From Streptomyces albireticuli (GTDB lineage: Bacteria; Actinomycetota; Actinomycetes; Streptomycetales; Streptomycetaceae), in contig NZ_CP021744.1 in the NCBI RefSeq assembly GCF_002192455.1, forward strand, positions 496,001-560,000: 64,000 nucleotides of DNA, given 5' to 3'. The notes beneath the pieces were generated by a model, which was not told the DNA's origin, did not search any database, and was given only the letters and a program-made list of their open reading frames with translations. The stretch's first letter is position 1. Each line of letters opens with the position of its first letter. Shown one piece after another: positions 18,161 to 26,513 of this stretch. The position numbers and the translations under genes were made by a program.

Positions 18161-18609
18161 GCGCGCCGCCGACTGCGGCAGGGCGCCGGTCGGGGCCGCC
18201 TGTCCCGGCCGCCCGTGACAGCGACCGGGACAGGGCCTGGGACAAGGACGGAGCCCTCCTCTCATGTGGCCGGGGCCCCGGGACGCCCACCGTGGAAGGA
18301 CAAGCCCGTACGCCCCGCCCTTCCGGGCCGGGGCCCCGGAGATCAGGAGCCCACCATGTCCGCACCGGACCCCCGCGCCCCGCTCGCACGTACGTCGTGC
18401 CCTCTCGTTGCCCTGCCGCCCGGGTGCGCGGCACGGCGCCGCTGGCGGTCGGCGTCCTTCCGCCGGGCGGCCTGCCCCTACGCCCGTCCGCGCGGCGACG
18501 CCGGTCCCGGCGAACCTCCGCCGCCGGGACCGGACTTCCCCGCACTCCCTCGGCAACTCCCCCGGCACCGGCCGGAGTACAGCCACCTGAACCGAAACGG
18601 AACCGAGTC
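18161..18609. other. Intergenic region, possible decayed coding sequence
   Basis: One ORF (ATG 18356, MSAPDPRAPLAR, 85 residues) has an AGGAG ribosome site. Its stop overlaps the ATG of the following remnant, but its product is Arg/Pro-rich and has no recognisable fold. I do not call it a gene. Confidence 0.3.
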
Positions 18610-19043
18610 ATGAAAGACCCCGGCACCACGAACAGCGCCACCGCGCGTCCGGGGGTGGTGGGGAACGGCGGGTGCCGGGCCCGGTGGACAGGGCCGACGT
18701 CCCGCGCCTGCTCGACGCCGCGGCCGCGGGCCGCCCTGTGCCCGCTCCCCGCCGCGACCCGGCGACGCCGGCCCTCGCCGAACTCGGGGAGATCCTCCGC
18801 TACTTCGGGCAGTTCCACAGCCCCGACCGGCCGCTGCCGAAGTGCGGCAATGCCTCGCCCGGGTCGCTGTACGCCACGCAGTTGTACGTGGAGGCGGACG
18901 GGAACGCGGTCGCCGGTCTCGCGCCGGGCCACCACTACTACCACCCGGTCCACCACCGGCTGGTCCTCATGAGCGGGGCGGACCGTACGGCCGGGCCGTC
19001 GGGCGGCCTGCAGCTGACCCTTACTTTCCTCATGGGAAAGTAA
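18610..19043 (+). pseudogene. Remnant of an FMN oxidase (NRPS Ox / SagB-like) domain
   Basis: The frame open from GTG 18672 encodes LGEILRYFGQF, LPKCGNASPGSLYATQLYVE, then GLAPGHHYYHPVHHRLVLMS. This resembles the start of the flavin oxidase domain of indigoidine-type NRPSs and SagB-like dehydrogenases. Only about 120 residues remain. The 5' part (ATG 18610, MKDPGTTNSA) is in another frame, implying a frameshift. The 3' end stops inside the tandem operator of the next operon, so most of the flavin fold is missing. I read it as a truncated relic of a biosynthetic gene. The family call is from memory of the motif and is moderate. Confidence 0.5.
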
Positions 19044-19069
19044 GTGCTACTTTCCTGTAAGGAAAGTAG
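19020..19069 (+). promoter_or_regulatory. Two tandem palindromic operators
   Basis: CTTACTTTCC-N5-GGAAAGTAAG (19020-19044) is followed after two bases by CTACTTTCC-N5-GGAAAGTAG (19047-19069). Both share TACTTTCC-N5-GGAAAGTA. They lie 27 bases upstream of the membrane protein/winged-helix regulator operon, so they are the likely binding sites of that regulator. The centres are 26 bases apart. Confidence 0.75.
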
Positions 19070-19095
19070 CCAGCCGGAAGACCAGGGGACGCCTC

Positions 19096-19551
19096 ATGAC
19101 CTCGTACGAAGCCCAGGCCGCGCTCGACGACATCCGCCGCCTCCAGGAACACACCGGCGACGCGTACGTCCACCACGGCTTCTCCCGCTCCTACGTGCTG
19201 ATGACGGCGGTGACGCTCTTCGTCGAGCTCTCCTCGTTCGACCTTCCGCACCCCTGGAGCACCGCCACCCTGGCGCTCGGGGTCGTCCTCCTGGCGGGCA
19301 CCTTGATCGCACAGGAGCGCCGGGCTCCCGTCCGGCGGCGGCACAGCGGCCGGGAACTGCTGCTCTACGCGGTCGCGTCGGCCGTCCTCATGCTGGTCTA
19401 CCTGGCCTCCCTCGCCACCACCCGCGCGACCGGGCTGCCGGCGCCGCACACGGTCGCGGCCACCGCCGTGGCCCTGGCGAGCCTCGCGGGCGCGCGCTTC
19501 ACCCGCCCCCTCCTCGCCGCGATCGTGCGCCGGGACAGCCGGAACGTCTGA
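19096..19551 (+). CDS. Small four-helix membrane protein
   Basis: A 151-residue protein with a soluble N-terminal helix (TSYEAQAALDDIRRLQEHT). Four predicted membrane segments follow, near residues 33-48, 55-71, 88-106 and 118-135, and then a basic C-terminus. Its stop overlaps the ATG of the downstream regulator (TGATG), and the tandem palindromes lie just upstream, so the pair forms an autoregulated two-gene operon. Such membrane protein/winged-helix pairs are common in Streptomyces; the function of the membrane protein is unknown. Confidence 0.85.
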   Translation: MTSYEAQAALDDIRRLQEHTGDAYVHHGFSRSYVLMTAVTLFVELSSFDLPHPWSTATLALGVVLLAGTLIAQERRAPVRRRHSGRELLLYAVASAVLMLVYLASLATTRATGLPAPHTVAATAVALASLAGARFTRPLLAAIVRRDSRNV

Positions 19552-19880
19552 TGGATCCCGACTTCGACGAATTCCTGCACGTCCCGGCGCGACTGTCGGT
19601 CGTCGCACTGCTGGCGCCGGCCGACTGGGTGGAGTTCGGCTTCCTCCGGGACTCCGTCGGGACCAGCGACTCGGCGCTGTCCAAGCAGATCTCCGCCCTG
19701 GCGAACGCCGGGTACGTCACGGTCCGCAAGGGCCGGGACCAGGGGGTGCGGCGGACCCATGTCCGGCTCACCCCCCACGGCCGGGACGCGTTCCGGCGGC
19801 ACGCGGCGGCTCTGGGCCGGATCGTCGCGGCGGCGAGCGCTCCGGCGGAGCGGTCCGGGCCGGACGACGAGGAGGGCTAG
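19551..19880 (+). CDS. Winged-helix (MarR-like, HTH_34 type) transcriptional regulator
   Basis: A 109-residue compact regulator beginning MDPDFDEFLHVPARLSVVAL. The helix-turn-helix is FGFLRDSVGTSDSALSKQISAL, and the wing is GYVTVRKGRDQGVRRTHVRLTPHG. This single-domain architecture is the small HTH_34 (PF13601-like) group related to MarR. It is translationally coupled to the membrane protein gene. It probably dimerises and represses its own operon through the TACTTTCC palindromes upstream; the ligand is unknown. Confidence 0.88.
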   Translation: MDPDFDEFLHVPARLSVVALLAPADWVEFGFLRDSVGTSDSALSKQISALANAGYVTVRKGRDQGVRRTHVRLTPHGRDAFRRHAAALGRIVAAASAPAERSGPDDEEG

Positions 19881-19956
19881 CCGCCCTGGTCGCCCACGCG
19901 GCACCCGCCACGCCGAACCGGCCTTCGCCGGCCCTGGACTCGGCCTCGGCCCCGGC

Positions 19957-20049
19957 CTCGGCGAGTGCATCCGCTTCAGCACGCTCCGCGTCCTCTGCCG
20001 CGAGTTCGGCCGCCGGCCCGGCGAGTTGCTCACCTTCGAACCAGGGTGA
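19957..20049 (+). pseudogene. C-terminal remnant of a Cro/CI-type HTH regulator
   Basis: The frame reads LGECIRFSTLRVLCREFGRRPGE-LLTFEP and stops. It resembles the last helices of small Xre/YozG-like regulators (TLxxLCxxLxCxPGDLLxYxP). No HTH precedes it in any frame, so it looks like a leftover 3' end. Confidence 0.4.
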
Positions 20050-20080
20050 GATGGCCGCAGAAGGACAGCCTCCGGCCGTC

Positions 20081-21415
20081 TCAGGCGGTGGTGACAGGAA
20101 AGCCGGGGGCGGCCACCGCCGGTGCCGGGGTGCGCGCGATCTTCCGCAGGGCCGCCTCCAGGTCGCGGCCCAGCCGTCCCATCCGCTCCCGGCCGTGCAC
20201 GGCGGTGTCGTACTCGACCTGCACGGTCAGCCTCCCGTCGTAGGTGAACGCGGACAGCTTCGGCGGCATCCCGACCGCCATCGCGTACGCCTCGTCGCGG
20301 ACGACGCTCAGGCCGGCGGGCGCCGGGTGACGAGGTATCCGGCCGACGTTGGAGACGGCGATCGTCGGCCGGGCACCGAGCGCCGCCGCCTCCGCCTCGT
20401 TGCGAACCCGCTGCGAGGCGAGCAGGAAGCGCGCGGGGTCGCGCCGGGCCAGGGCCGCGCGGACATCGGCGGCGACCTCTCGGGCGAGCGCGACGGGGTC
20501 CGCGCCGGCGTCCACCGCCAGCATCGTGCCGAGCCCGGAGGCGCAGTTGAGCACGGTGCTCGCGGACAGCTCGGGCCGGAGCGAGGAGCGCAGGTCGGCG
20601 GCGTGGCCGCAGAGCATCGGCAGCGCGCCCGCCGCCGGCTCCAGGTGTGCCCGGACCGTGGCGAGCACGGCCCCGCACAGCAGCGCGTTGACGGTCAGGC
20701 CGTGCGCGCGGGCGGTGGTGAGGAGCGCCCCGGTGGTCCCGGTGTCGAGCTCGACGCGATCCAGGGCGAAGCGGCCCAGCGGGTCGTCGGCCGTCCCGTC
20801 GCCGTCCGGCCGCAGCATCGCGGGCGCCGGGCCGCCGCCGGTGGCGGCCCGGGCCACCAGGTCGAGGAACCCGGTGATCTCGGCGTCGGGCACGACCGAG
20901 GCGAGCCGGGTGTCCACCGCGTCCGGCAGCCGGCTCTCCACCGGCGCGGGCAGGCCGCCGGTGCCGGAGGCCAGCGCGGTGTAGCGGCGCCACATCTCGT
21001 CGAGCAGCGGGAACGCGGAACGGCCGTCGGCGATCCCGTGGTGGATCACCAGTACCACCCGGCTCGACGAGCCGTCGCGCAGCAGGTGTCCCCGGAACAG
21101 ACCGGTCGTCCAGTCCTGGGGGGAGTTGAGCAGCCGGAGGTACGCGTCGTCACCGCCCTCGGTGACGTCGAGCCGGGGGCGGAAGTCCTCCTGGAGCCGG
21201 AACGCGAGGGTGTTCTCCGTGGTCACCCGGCAGCGCAGCAGCGGGTGCACGCCCGCGAGTTCGGCCAGGACGCGCCGCAGCAGGCCGGCGTCCACGGTGC
21301 CGCGCACCACCGACCCGATGAACAGCGGCATACCGGCGACCGGGACGCTCCCGAACCGCGCCGACGCGCTGAAGTAACCGGTCTCGAAGGGGGAAAGGGC
21401 ACGCTGCGTGGTCAT
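20081..21415 (-). CDS. PapA-type acyltransferase (condensation-domain superfamily)
   Basis: A 444-residue protein with the condensation/acyltransferase motif HHGIAD (His125, His126, Asp130) at the end of VVLVIHHGIADGRSAF. The layout fits the phthiocerol/phthiodiolone dimycocerosyl transferase family. It starts LSPFETGYFSAS, has the ALLCGAVLATVRAHL helix of the C-terminal half and the TIAVSNVGRIPRHP segment before the end. It should transfer an acyl chain from a thioester to an alcohol or amine. No PKS, NRPS or carrier protein gene is nearby in the window, so the substrate is open. Confidence 0.85.
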   Translation of the reverse strand: MTTQRALSPFETGYFSASARFGSVPVAGMPLFIGSVVRGTVDAGLLRRVLAELAGVHPLLRCRVTTENTLAFRLQEDFRPRLDVTEGGDDAYLRLLNSPQDWTTGLFRGHLLRDGSSSRVVLVIHHGIADGRSAFPLLDEMWRRYTALASGTGGLPAPVESRLPDAVDTRLASVVPDAEITGFLDLVARAATGGGPAPAMLRPDGDGTADDPLGRFALDRVELDTGTTGALLTTARAHGLTVNALLCGAVLATVRAHLEPAAGALPMLCGHAADLRSSLRPELSASTVLNCASGLGTMLAVDAGADPVALAREVAADVRAALARRDPARFLLASQRVRNEAEAAALGARPTIAVSNVGRIPRHPAPAGLSVVRDEAYAMAVGMPPKLSAFTYDGRLTVQVEYDTAVHGRERMGRLGRDLEAALRKIARTPAPAVAAPGFPVTTA

Positions 21416-21577
21416 CTCGGACTCCGTGGCTGAGGTTCTCGCCGCCCGGTCGCGGCGGCACCCACCACCCTTCCGGCCGGCGCCGGGCGGGAGAATGGGG
21501 CCAGGTACCGCTCGTGGGTGGACCTGGCCCCCCTTGGGCCAAGGGGGCAGCTGAACCCGGGGCCGGGGTGACGCCTC

Positions 21578-22192
21578 CTACCGAAGGCCCTCGCCGACCT
21601 GCGGCAGAGGCGGCTCCACCGGGGGCCTGACCTCCAGGACGGTCGCGGTGCCGGCGACCGGAGCGGACTCGTGCATGGTGATGACGTCGTCCGGGGCGAG
21701 GTGCCGCCACTGCGAAGGGGTCAGCGGCCGGAGCCGCACGGAGGCTGTCCCCCCGGGTGGCAGTTCCAGGGTGTTCTCCACCCAGAGCGAGGCGATGTTC
21801 AGGGAGGGCCCGCCGTCAGGCGCGCGATTGCCCACGTTCCACAACGGCTTCAGGACGCCGGCGCCCGGTATGGGGAGACGCCGCCTGGTCTCGGCGGCGG
21901 GCCGGAGCGTGAGCCGCGCCCGGATGACGCCGCTCCGGGCCTCGGCCCACCTCCACCAGCACCAGGACCGGCTCCCCTCCAACCGCAGCTCCTCGGCGGC
22001 CTCCGCCATCGACTGCCAGAAGCTCACGGGCAACGGGCCGGCGCCGCGGAACTCCTCCATCAGGTTGAGAGCTGTCTCCCACTGGTCGTGGGCGAGGTAG
22101 TCCCAGACGTCGTCGGCGGTGAGGGCGTTCTCGGCGGGGGTGTCGGCGGGTGCCAGCAGGGAGGCGGCTTCCAGTAGTTCGAGGACGTCCAT
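21578..22192 (-). CDS. Hypothetical soluble protein
   Basis: Read from ATG 22192 (MDVLELLEAASLL), this is a 204-residue protein. The first part is helical with DDVWDYLAHDQWETALNLMEEF. It then has a Trp-rich stretch (SWCWWRWAEA) and a beta-rich C-terminal half resembling an EF-Tu-like barrel strand set (ARLTLRPAAETRRRLPI, ASVRLRPLTPSQWRHL). I do not recognise the family with certainty; small proteins of this kind often sit near toxin or immunity loci. The longer upstream frame enters the repeat element and is rejected. Confidence 0.7.
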   Translation of the reverse strand: MDVLELLEAASLLAPADTPAENALTADDVWDYLAHDQWETALNLMEEFRGAGPLPVSFWQSMAEAAEELRLEGSRSWCWWRWAEARSGVIRARLTLRPAAETRRRLPIPGAGVLKPLWNVGNRAPDGGPSLNIASLWVENTLELPPGGTASVRLRPLTPSQWRHLAPDDVITMHESAPVAGTATVLEVRPPVEPPLPQVGEGLR

Positions 22193-22271
22193 GGGGTGAT
22201 TGTGGGGGTGGGGTGGTGGCGAGGTGAGGCCGGGGGCGCGTGGTGCCGAGGGCGGGGCGCCTGCGGCGGGC

Positions 22272-22563
22272 TTTTCCCCAGCCTCGCCCCTTCCCGAAAC
22301 CAGGGGCAATCCCCCCGGCACCCGGCCGCGCTGACGCGCGGTGTCCTCGAACGCCGGACAGGCTCGATTCGCTCCCGCCCGAGGCCGGAACCTCCTCTAC
22401 GCCAAGGGCTGTTTCCGTCCCGGTTCCGGGCGACGATTCAGCCCGCCCGGGGGCACCTCCTGGGGGCACGGGCAGCGGTAGCTGGGGAAGGTGGCCAGGA
22501 AAGTTCGAGAACCGGGGCCCGGGGCGAAGCCTCGGTTCGGGAAGGGGCGGGGCTGGGGAAAAT
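22272..22563. repeat. MITE-like repeat, copy A
   Basis: A 292-base element bounded by near-perfect terminal inverted repeats of about 29 bases (outer part CCCCAGCCTCGCCCCTTCCC; one mismatch and one indel against the right end). The interior includes CGCTGACGCGCGGTG and CGAACGCCGGACAGGCT, which recur in copy B at 24262-24486 in the opposite orientation. Non-coding. Confidence 0.75.
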
Positions 22564-22631
22564 GCGCTCAGGTACGCCCTGGCCGGCGGCCGAGCCTCGG
22601 GCCCCGGCTTCCGCGGCGAAACGCAGGGGCG

Positions 22632-24143
22632 TCACACCCCGCCGGCAGCCCGGACCGCATCGCACACCGACGGCCGCGCCGAGCCCGCGCACCCCTCACC
22701 GATACTCCGCCAACCGCACCCGCACACCCGCCACCACCAGCACCCCGGCCGCCCGAGCGCCGTCGCCGGGACCGCCGGCCAGCCCGAGAGCTCCCCCCGG
22801 GCCCGTCCCGCCTCCGTGGTGAACGTCGCCATGTGCCCGCCCGCCTCGGTGTCCAGCCTCGTCGCGAAGTCCCAGAAGTCGAAGGCGACGCGGCCCCGGC
22901 CGACCTCGGTGAGGACGACCGTGGCCTCCTCCAGGCGGCCGGCCGACCGCAGTCGGCGCAGGTTCCGGTCGTCCTCGCGGAAGTGGCCGTAGCGCGTGAG
23001 GAGTTCCCGGTGCGCGGCGCGGCCGGGGGAGCCGGCGGGGGCGAGAAGGGTGTCGAGGCGGCCGGTCAGGGCGTCGAAGCGGGTGCTCTCCAGCGAGCCG
23101 GCGGCGGCGTCACGGACGAACCAGCGGCTCTCCGCGGCGGCGGCCTCCGCGGCGACCGCGCGGGCCTCGGCGAGGCGGGACCACGGCCGCAGCCCGTCCC
23201 GTCCGGCGGTCCGCGCCTCGTCGGCGGTCGACAGGAGGGCCCAGGGGCCGGCGGCCGTGATCGCGGCGACCGCGAGGGTGGCCGCGAGGAGGGGCGGGTT
23301 GAACACCCGGCCGTAGCGGCGGGCCAGCCGGTACTGGCAGAACACCAGGACGCCGACCGCCACCGCGCCCACCGCGCCGACGACGGCCGCGGCCCGCGCG
23401 GCGGCCTCGGCCGTGCGGTCTTCGAGCTCCGCCGCCCGCCGCTGGTAGTCCGCCCCGAGCGCGGCGGCGCCGGGGAGCAGCTCGGCGTGCATGACCTGCC
23501 CCGCCTCCACGGAGAGCGTGACGGCGGTGGCGGGCGGGCGTCCGGCGAGGCGGTCGGCGGTCTGCTCGTCGACGTGGGCCGAGCGGCCGCTGAGGTCGTC
23601 GTAGCGGCCGAGGCCGTCCAGCAGGGCGCGTACGCGCGGCCCTTCGGCGGGGTCGGCGGCCAGGCGCCGTAACAGGTCGCTGACCTGCGTGCGGCGCTGC
23701 TGCGCGGTGAGCAGGGCGAGGACGCGGTTGCCCGCCTCGTACTCCTCCGCGTAGCGGCCGGGCGGGAGGGTGGCGGGCCGGTCGGCGGAGTGGCCCGGCA
23801 CCAGGGAATTGGCCCGCTGCGCGTCGAGGTCGGCCAACGCGAACCGGAGGTCGGCGGCGGCCGCGGCCCGGCCGGCGACGACCTGGTGCAGCGCGGCGGC
23901 GTCGTCACGTACGGAGACGGCCGCCGTCACGACGACCGCGCAGAGCGCGGCGATCACGACGAGCATGGCGAGGGCCTGGACGCGCAGCCTGCCCGGCGCG
24001 GACAGGGCCCGTCGACGCGGCTTCAGCCCGCGCAGGCGCGGCCCGCGGCGGGCTGCGGGCGGCTCGGGGGCGGGTGGCGTCACGGCCGGAGGCGGCGACG
24101 GTGGGGCGGGCGCGGGGGCCGGTGACGCCTGAGACGTCGTCAT
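22632..24143 (-). CDS. Multi-pass membrane protein with two extracytoplasmic helical domains; C-terminus probably frameshifted
   Basis: A 503-residue protein. A Pro/Ala-rich cytoplasmic N-terminus is followed by a membrane helix (about residues 55-76), a first extracytoplasmic helical domain (about 80-240), two membrane helices (about 245-310), a second helical domain of the same type, and a final hydrophobic segment. It looks like a sensor- or chemoreceptor-like module without a signalling domain. The written frame ends in an unlikely Trp/Cys-rich tail. Shifting one frame near 22790 instead gives AAGVLVVAGVRVRLAEYR and a stop at 22696, a natural membrane-helix ending, so a one-base indel is likely. 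It sits between the two MITE-like repeats. Confidence 0.75.
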   Translation of the reverse strand: MTTSQASPAPAPAPPSPPPAVTPPAPEPPAARRGPRLRGLKPRRRALSAPGRLRVQALAMLVVIAALCAVVVTAAVSVRDDAAALHQVVAGRAAAAADLRFALADLDAQRANSLVPGHSADRPATLPPGRYAEEYEAGNRVLALLTAQQRRTQVSDLLRRLAADPAEGPRVRALLDGLGRYDDLSGRSAHVDEQTADRLAGRPPATAVTLSVEAGQVMHAELLPGAAALGADYQRRAAELEDRTAEAAARAAAVVGAVGAVAVGVLVFCQYRLARRYGRVFNPPLLAATLAVAAITAAGPWALLSTADEARTAGRDGLRPWSRLAEARAVAAEAAAAESRWFVRDAAAGSLESTRFDALTGRLDTLLAPAGSPGRAAHRELLTRYGHFREDDRNLRRLRSAGRLEEATVVLTEVGRGRVAFDFWDFATRLDTEAGGHMATFTTEAGRARGELSGWPAVPATALGRPGCWWWRVCGCGWRSIGEGCAGSARPSVCDAVRAAGGV

Positions 24144-24261
24144 ACAGGGACGCTAGAGGGCGGGTGGAACAGGGGCGTGGCATTCCCCTGCGTGTTCGAT
24201 GGACGGGGGGTGTCGGGTGGGTGACGGCTCGGCCCGCCCTGTCGGCGCAGGCGTGATGGTC

Positions 24262-24486
24262 TTGTCCCCAGCCCCCGCCCCTTCCCGTAACCGGAGCTCC
24301 GCCCCGGACCCCGGTCCTCAAGATCCTCCAGACAGGCTGAGTTGTCGTCCGGAACCGGGCGGGAGAACTGACCTCGGTCCACAGGAAATCCAGCCCGGCC
24401 GGCGCTTGAGGCCACCGCGCGTCAGCGCGGAACCGGGGGCCCGGGGGCTTGCCCCCGGTATCGGGAAGGGGCGGGGCTGGGGAACC
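24262..24486. repeat. MITE-like repeat, copy B (inverted relative to copy A)
   Basis: A 225-base element with ends CCCCAGCCCCCGCCCCTTCC and GGGAAGGGGCGGGGCTGGGG that pair as terminal inverted repeats. Its reverse complement aligns with copy A, sharing GCGCTGACGCGCGGTG and CCCGGTTCCGG with small indels. The flanks (24144-24261, 24487-24670) contain no gene I can support. Confidence 0.75.
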
Positions 24487-24670
24487 AACCGCCCGCACCG
24501 CCACAGCAACCCCCGGAGAGGCCGTCCGCGACCTGGCGACGGCGACAAGGTGACGGCCCCGATGGCGATCGAGGAAGAGATGACGTCGTCGGACAGCCCC
24601 GCCTTCGGGTCCACCGGCCCGTGGACCCGAAGGCGGCGCTGTCCCCAGGCCCCGCCGCCGTCCCCTTCGG

Positions 24671-26248
24671 TCAGGCCCTGGCGGCAGCCCCCGCCGCGCC
24701 CCGGATCAGATCCGCCGCCTTCTCCGCGATCATGATCGTGGGCGCGTTGGTGTTGCCCCGCACGAGCGTCGGCATGACCGAGGCGTCGACGACCCGCAGC
24801 CCGCTCACCCCGTGCACCCGCAGTTCGTAGTCGACGACGGTGCCCATGGCGCAGGTGCCCGCCGGGTGGTAGAGCGTGTGCAGGTGGCGCCGGGCGTGGT
24901 CGAGGAGGTCGCGTTCGGAGTCCGAGCGCGGCACGAGGTGGTCGGCGCGCCGGTGGGCCCGCAGGGCGGGCCGGTCCGCGATGTCCAGCAGCACCCGCAG
25001 GGCGCGTACCGCCGTGGCGCGGTCCTCCTCCGTGGTGAGGTAGTTGTGCACGATGCGCGGCTTGGCGCTGGGCAGGGTGGACCGGAGGGTGACCTTGCCC
25101 CGGCTGGTGGCGTCGAGCAGGACGGCGCCGTGGCTGAAGGCGTGGGCGGTGGGGGCTCCCAGGCCCTCCTCGCTGAACATCGCCGGCATGGCGTGGAGCT
25201 GGATGTCCGGCGCGTCCAGCCCGTCGCGCGTGCGGAGGAAGCCGCCCGCCTCCCCCGCGTTCGAGGTGAGCGGTCCGCGGCCCTCGGACTCCAGCAGCGC
25301 GAAGTTCTCCGGGGACGCCGCGGTCATCAGCGACTCGGTGTCGGTGAGGTGGATGAGGGGCACGTTGCCGTGGTCCTGGAGGTTCTCGCCGACGGGGAGG
25401 TCCGCCCGGGGCGCGATGCCGAAGGCTTCGAGCTCCCGGGCGACGCCGATGCCGGAGAGCATCAGCAGCTGCGGGGAGTTGTAGGCGCCCGCCGCGAGGA
25501 CGACCTCCCGCTCGGCGCGCATCTCGGCCGACGTGCCGTGCCGCTCGACCTCGACGCCGACGGCCCGTTCGCCGGAGAAGAGCAGCCGGGTGCACCGGGC
25601 GTCGGAGAGCACCGTCAGGTTCGGCCGGTCCAGGGCGGGGCGCAGGTAGGCGTCGGCGGTGCTGCACCGCAGGCCGTCGCGCTGGGTGACGTCGTAGTAG
25701 CCGACGCCGTCCTGCTCGGGGCCGTTGAAGTCCGGGTTGAACGGGTGGCCCGCCTCGCGTCCGGCCTCCACGTAGGCCGTCATGAGCGGGTTGCGGGAGC
25801 GTCCCTGGCTGACGGTCAGCGGCCCGCCGGCCCCGTGCAGGGCGGTGACACCGGCGTGGTGGTCCTCCGCGCGCAGGAAGTAGGGGAGGACCTCGTCCCA
25901 GCTCCAGCCCTTGGCGCCGGCGTCGGACCAGGCGTCGTAGTCCCGGCGGTTGCCGCGGATGTAGATCATCGCGTTCATGGAGGACGAACCGCCGAGCATC
26001 CGGCCGCGCGGGAGGTAGGCGCGGCGGCCGTCCAGGCCCGGCTCGGGCTCCGTCACGTAGTCCCAGTCGTACTTGGTCCGGAACAGCTGCACCATCGCCG
26101 CCGGGATGTGGATCTCCGGGGCGTCGTCGGGCGGCCCGGCCTCCACCAGCAGGACGCGGACGCCGGGGTCCTCGGTCAGCCGGGCGGCCAGGACACAGCC
26201 CGCCGAGCCCGCTCCCACCACGATGTAGTCGTGGATCGCGTCGTGCAT
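24671..26248 (-). CDS. GMC family oxidoreductase (choline dehydrogenase-like)
   Basis: A 525-residue flavoenzyme read from ATG 26248, which has a GGGGAAG ribosome site. An N-terminal FAD Rossmann motif [17 protein letters not shown] is followed by the GMC signature around [20 protein letters not shown]. The C-terminal active-site region has [11 protein letters not shown] (His) and the closing [17 protein letters not shown]. It should oxidise a primary alcohol; the substrate is unknown and no aldehyde dehydrogenase is adjacent. The longer frame to 26419 lacks family similarity and is rejected. Confidence 0.92.
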   Translation of the reverse strand: MHDAIHDYIVVGAGSAGCVLAARLTEDPGVRVLLVEAGPPDDAPEIHIPAAMVQLFRTKYDWDYVTEPEPGLDGRRAYLPRGRMLGGSSSMNAMIYIRGNRRDYDAWSDAGAKGWSWDEVLPYFLRAEDHHAGVTALHGAGGPLTVSQGRSRNPLMTAYVEAGREAGHPFNPDFNGPEQDGVGYYDVTQRDGLRCSTADAYLRPALDRPNLTVLSDARCTRLLFSGERAVGVEVERHGTSAEMRAEREVVLAAGAYNSPQLLMLSGIGVARELEAFGIAPRADLPVGENLQDHGNVPLIHLTDTESLMTAASPENFALLESEGRGPLTSNAGEAGGFLRTRDGLDAPDIQLHAMPAMFSEEGLGAPTAHAFSHGAVLLDATSRGKVTLRSTLPSAKPRIVHNYLTTEEDRATAVRALRVLLDIADRPALRAHRRADHLVPRSDSERDLLDHARRHLHTLYHPAGTCAMGTVVDYELRVHGVSGLRVVDASVMPTLVRGNTNAPTIMIAEKAADLIRGAAGAAARA

Positions 26249-26460
26249 GGGCTTCCCCTCCCCCTGGACGGTGTGCCGGCCGGGCGGTCCGGCATCACAG
26301 GGCCGGACCATATTCGGGCAGGGGTGTGAACACAGCCGCTTACCGGCCACCCGGGCGTCGGCGTTCGGCCATTCACGGGCAGCCGGACGGACGTTCGAGA
26401 CGGCATCCGGCCGGGCCACCGGGGAGGAGGGGCGGGCGGGGACCCTGAGGCGCGTGGTCC

Positions 26461-26487
26461 GAGGCCCCGGCGGGGTGCCGGGGCCTC
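26461..26487 (-). terminator. Hairpin terminator of the RNase HI gene
   Basis: A perfect 11-base stem GAGGCCCCGGC / GCCGGGGCCTC with a 5-base loop lies 26 bases past the RNase HI stop. There is no U-tract, as is usual in this GC range. Confidence 0.65.
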
Positions 26488-26513
26488 ACCGTTCCGCCGC
26501 GCGCCGGCGCCGG

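Noticed and set aside
18356..18613. 85-codon ORF with a good ribosome site
   Set aside because: The product is Arg/Pro-rich with no secondary-structure pattern, and it lies in a region of decayed genes.
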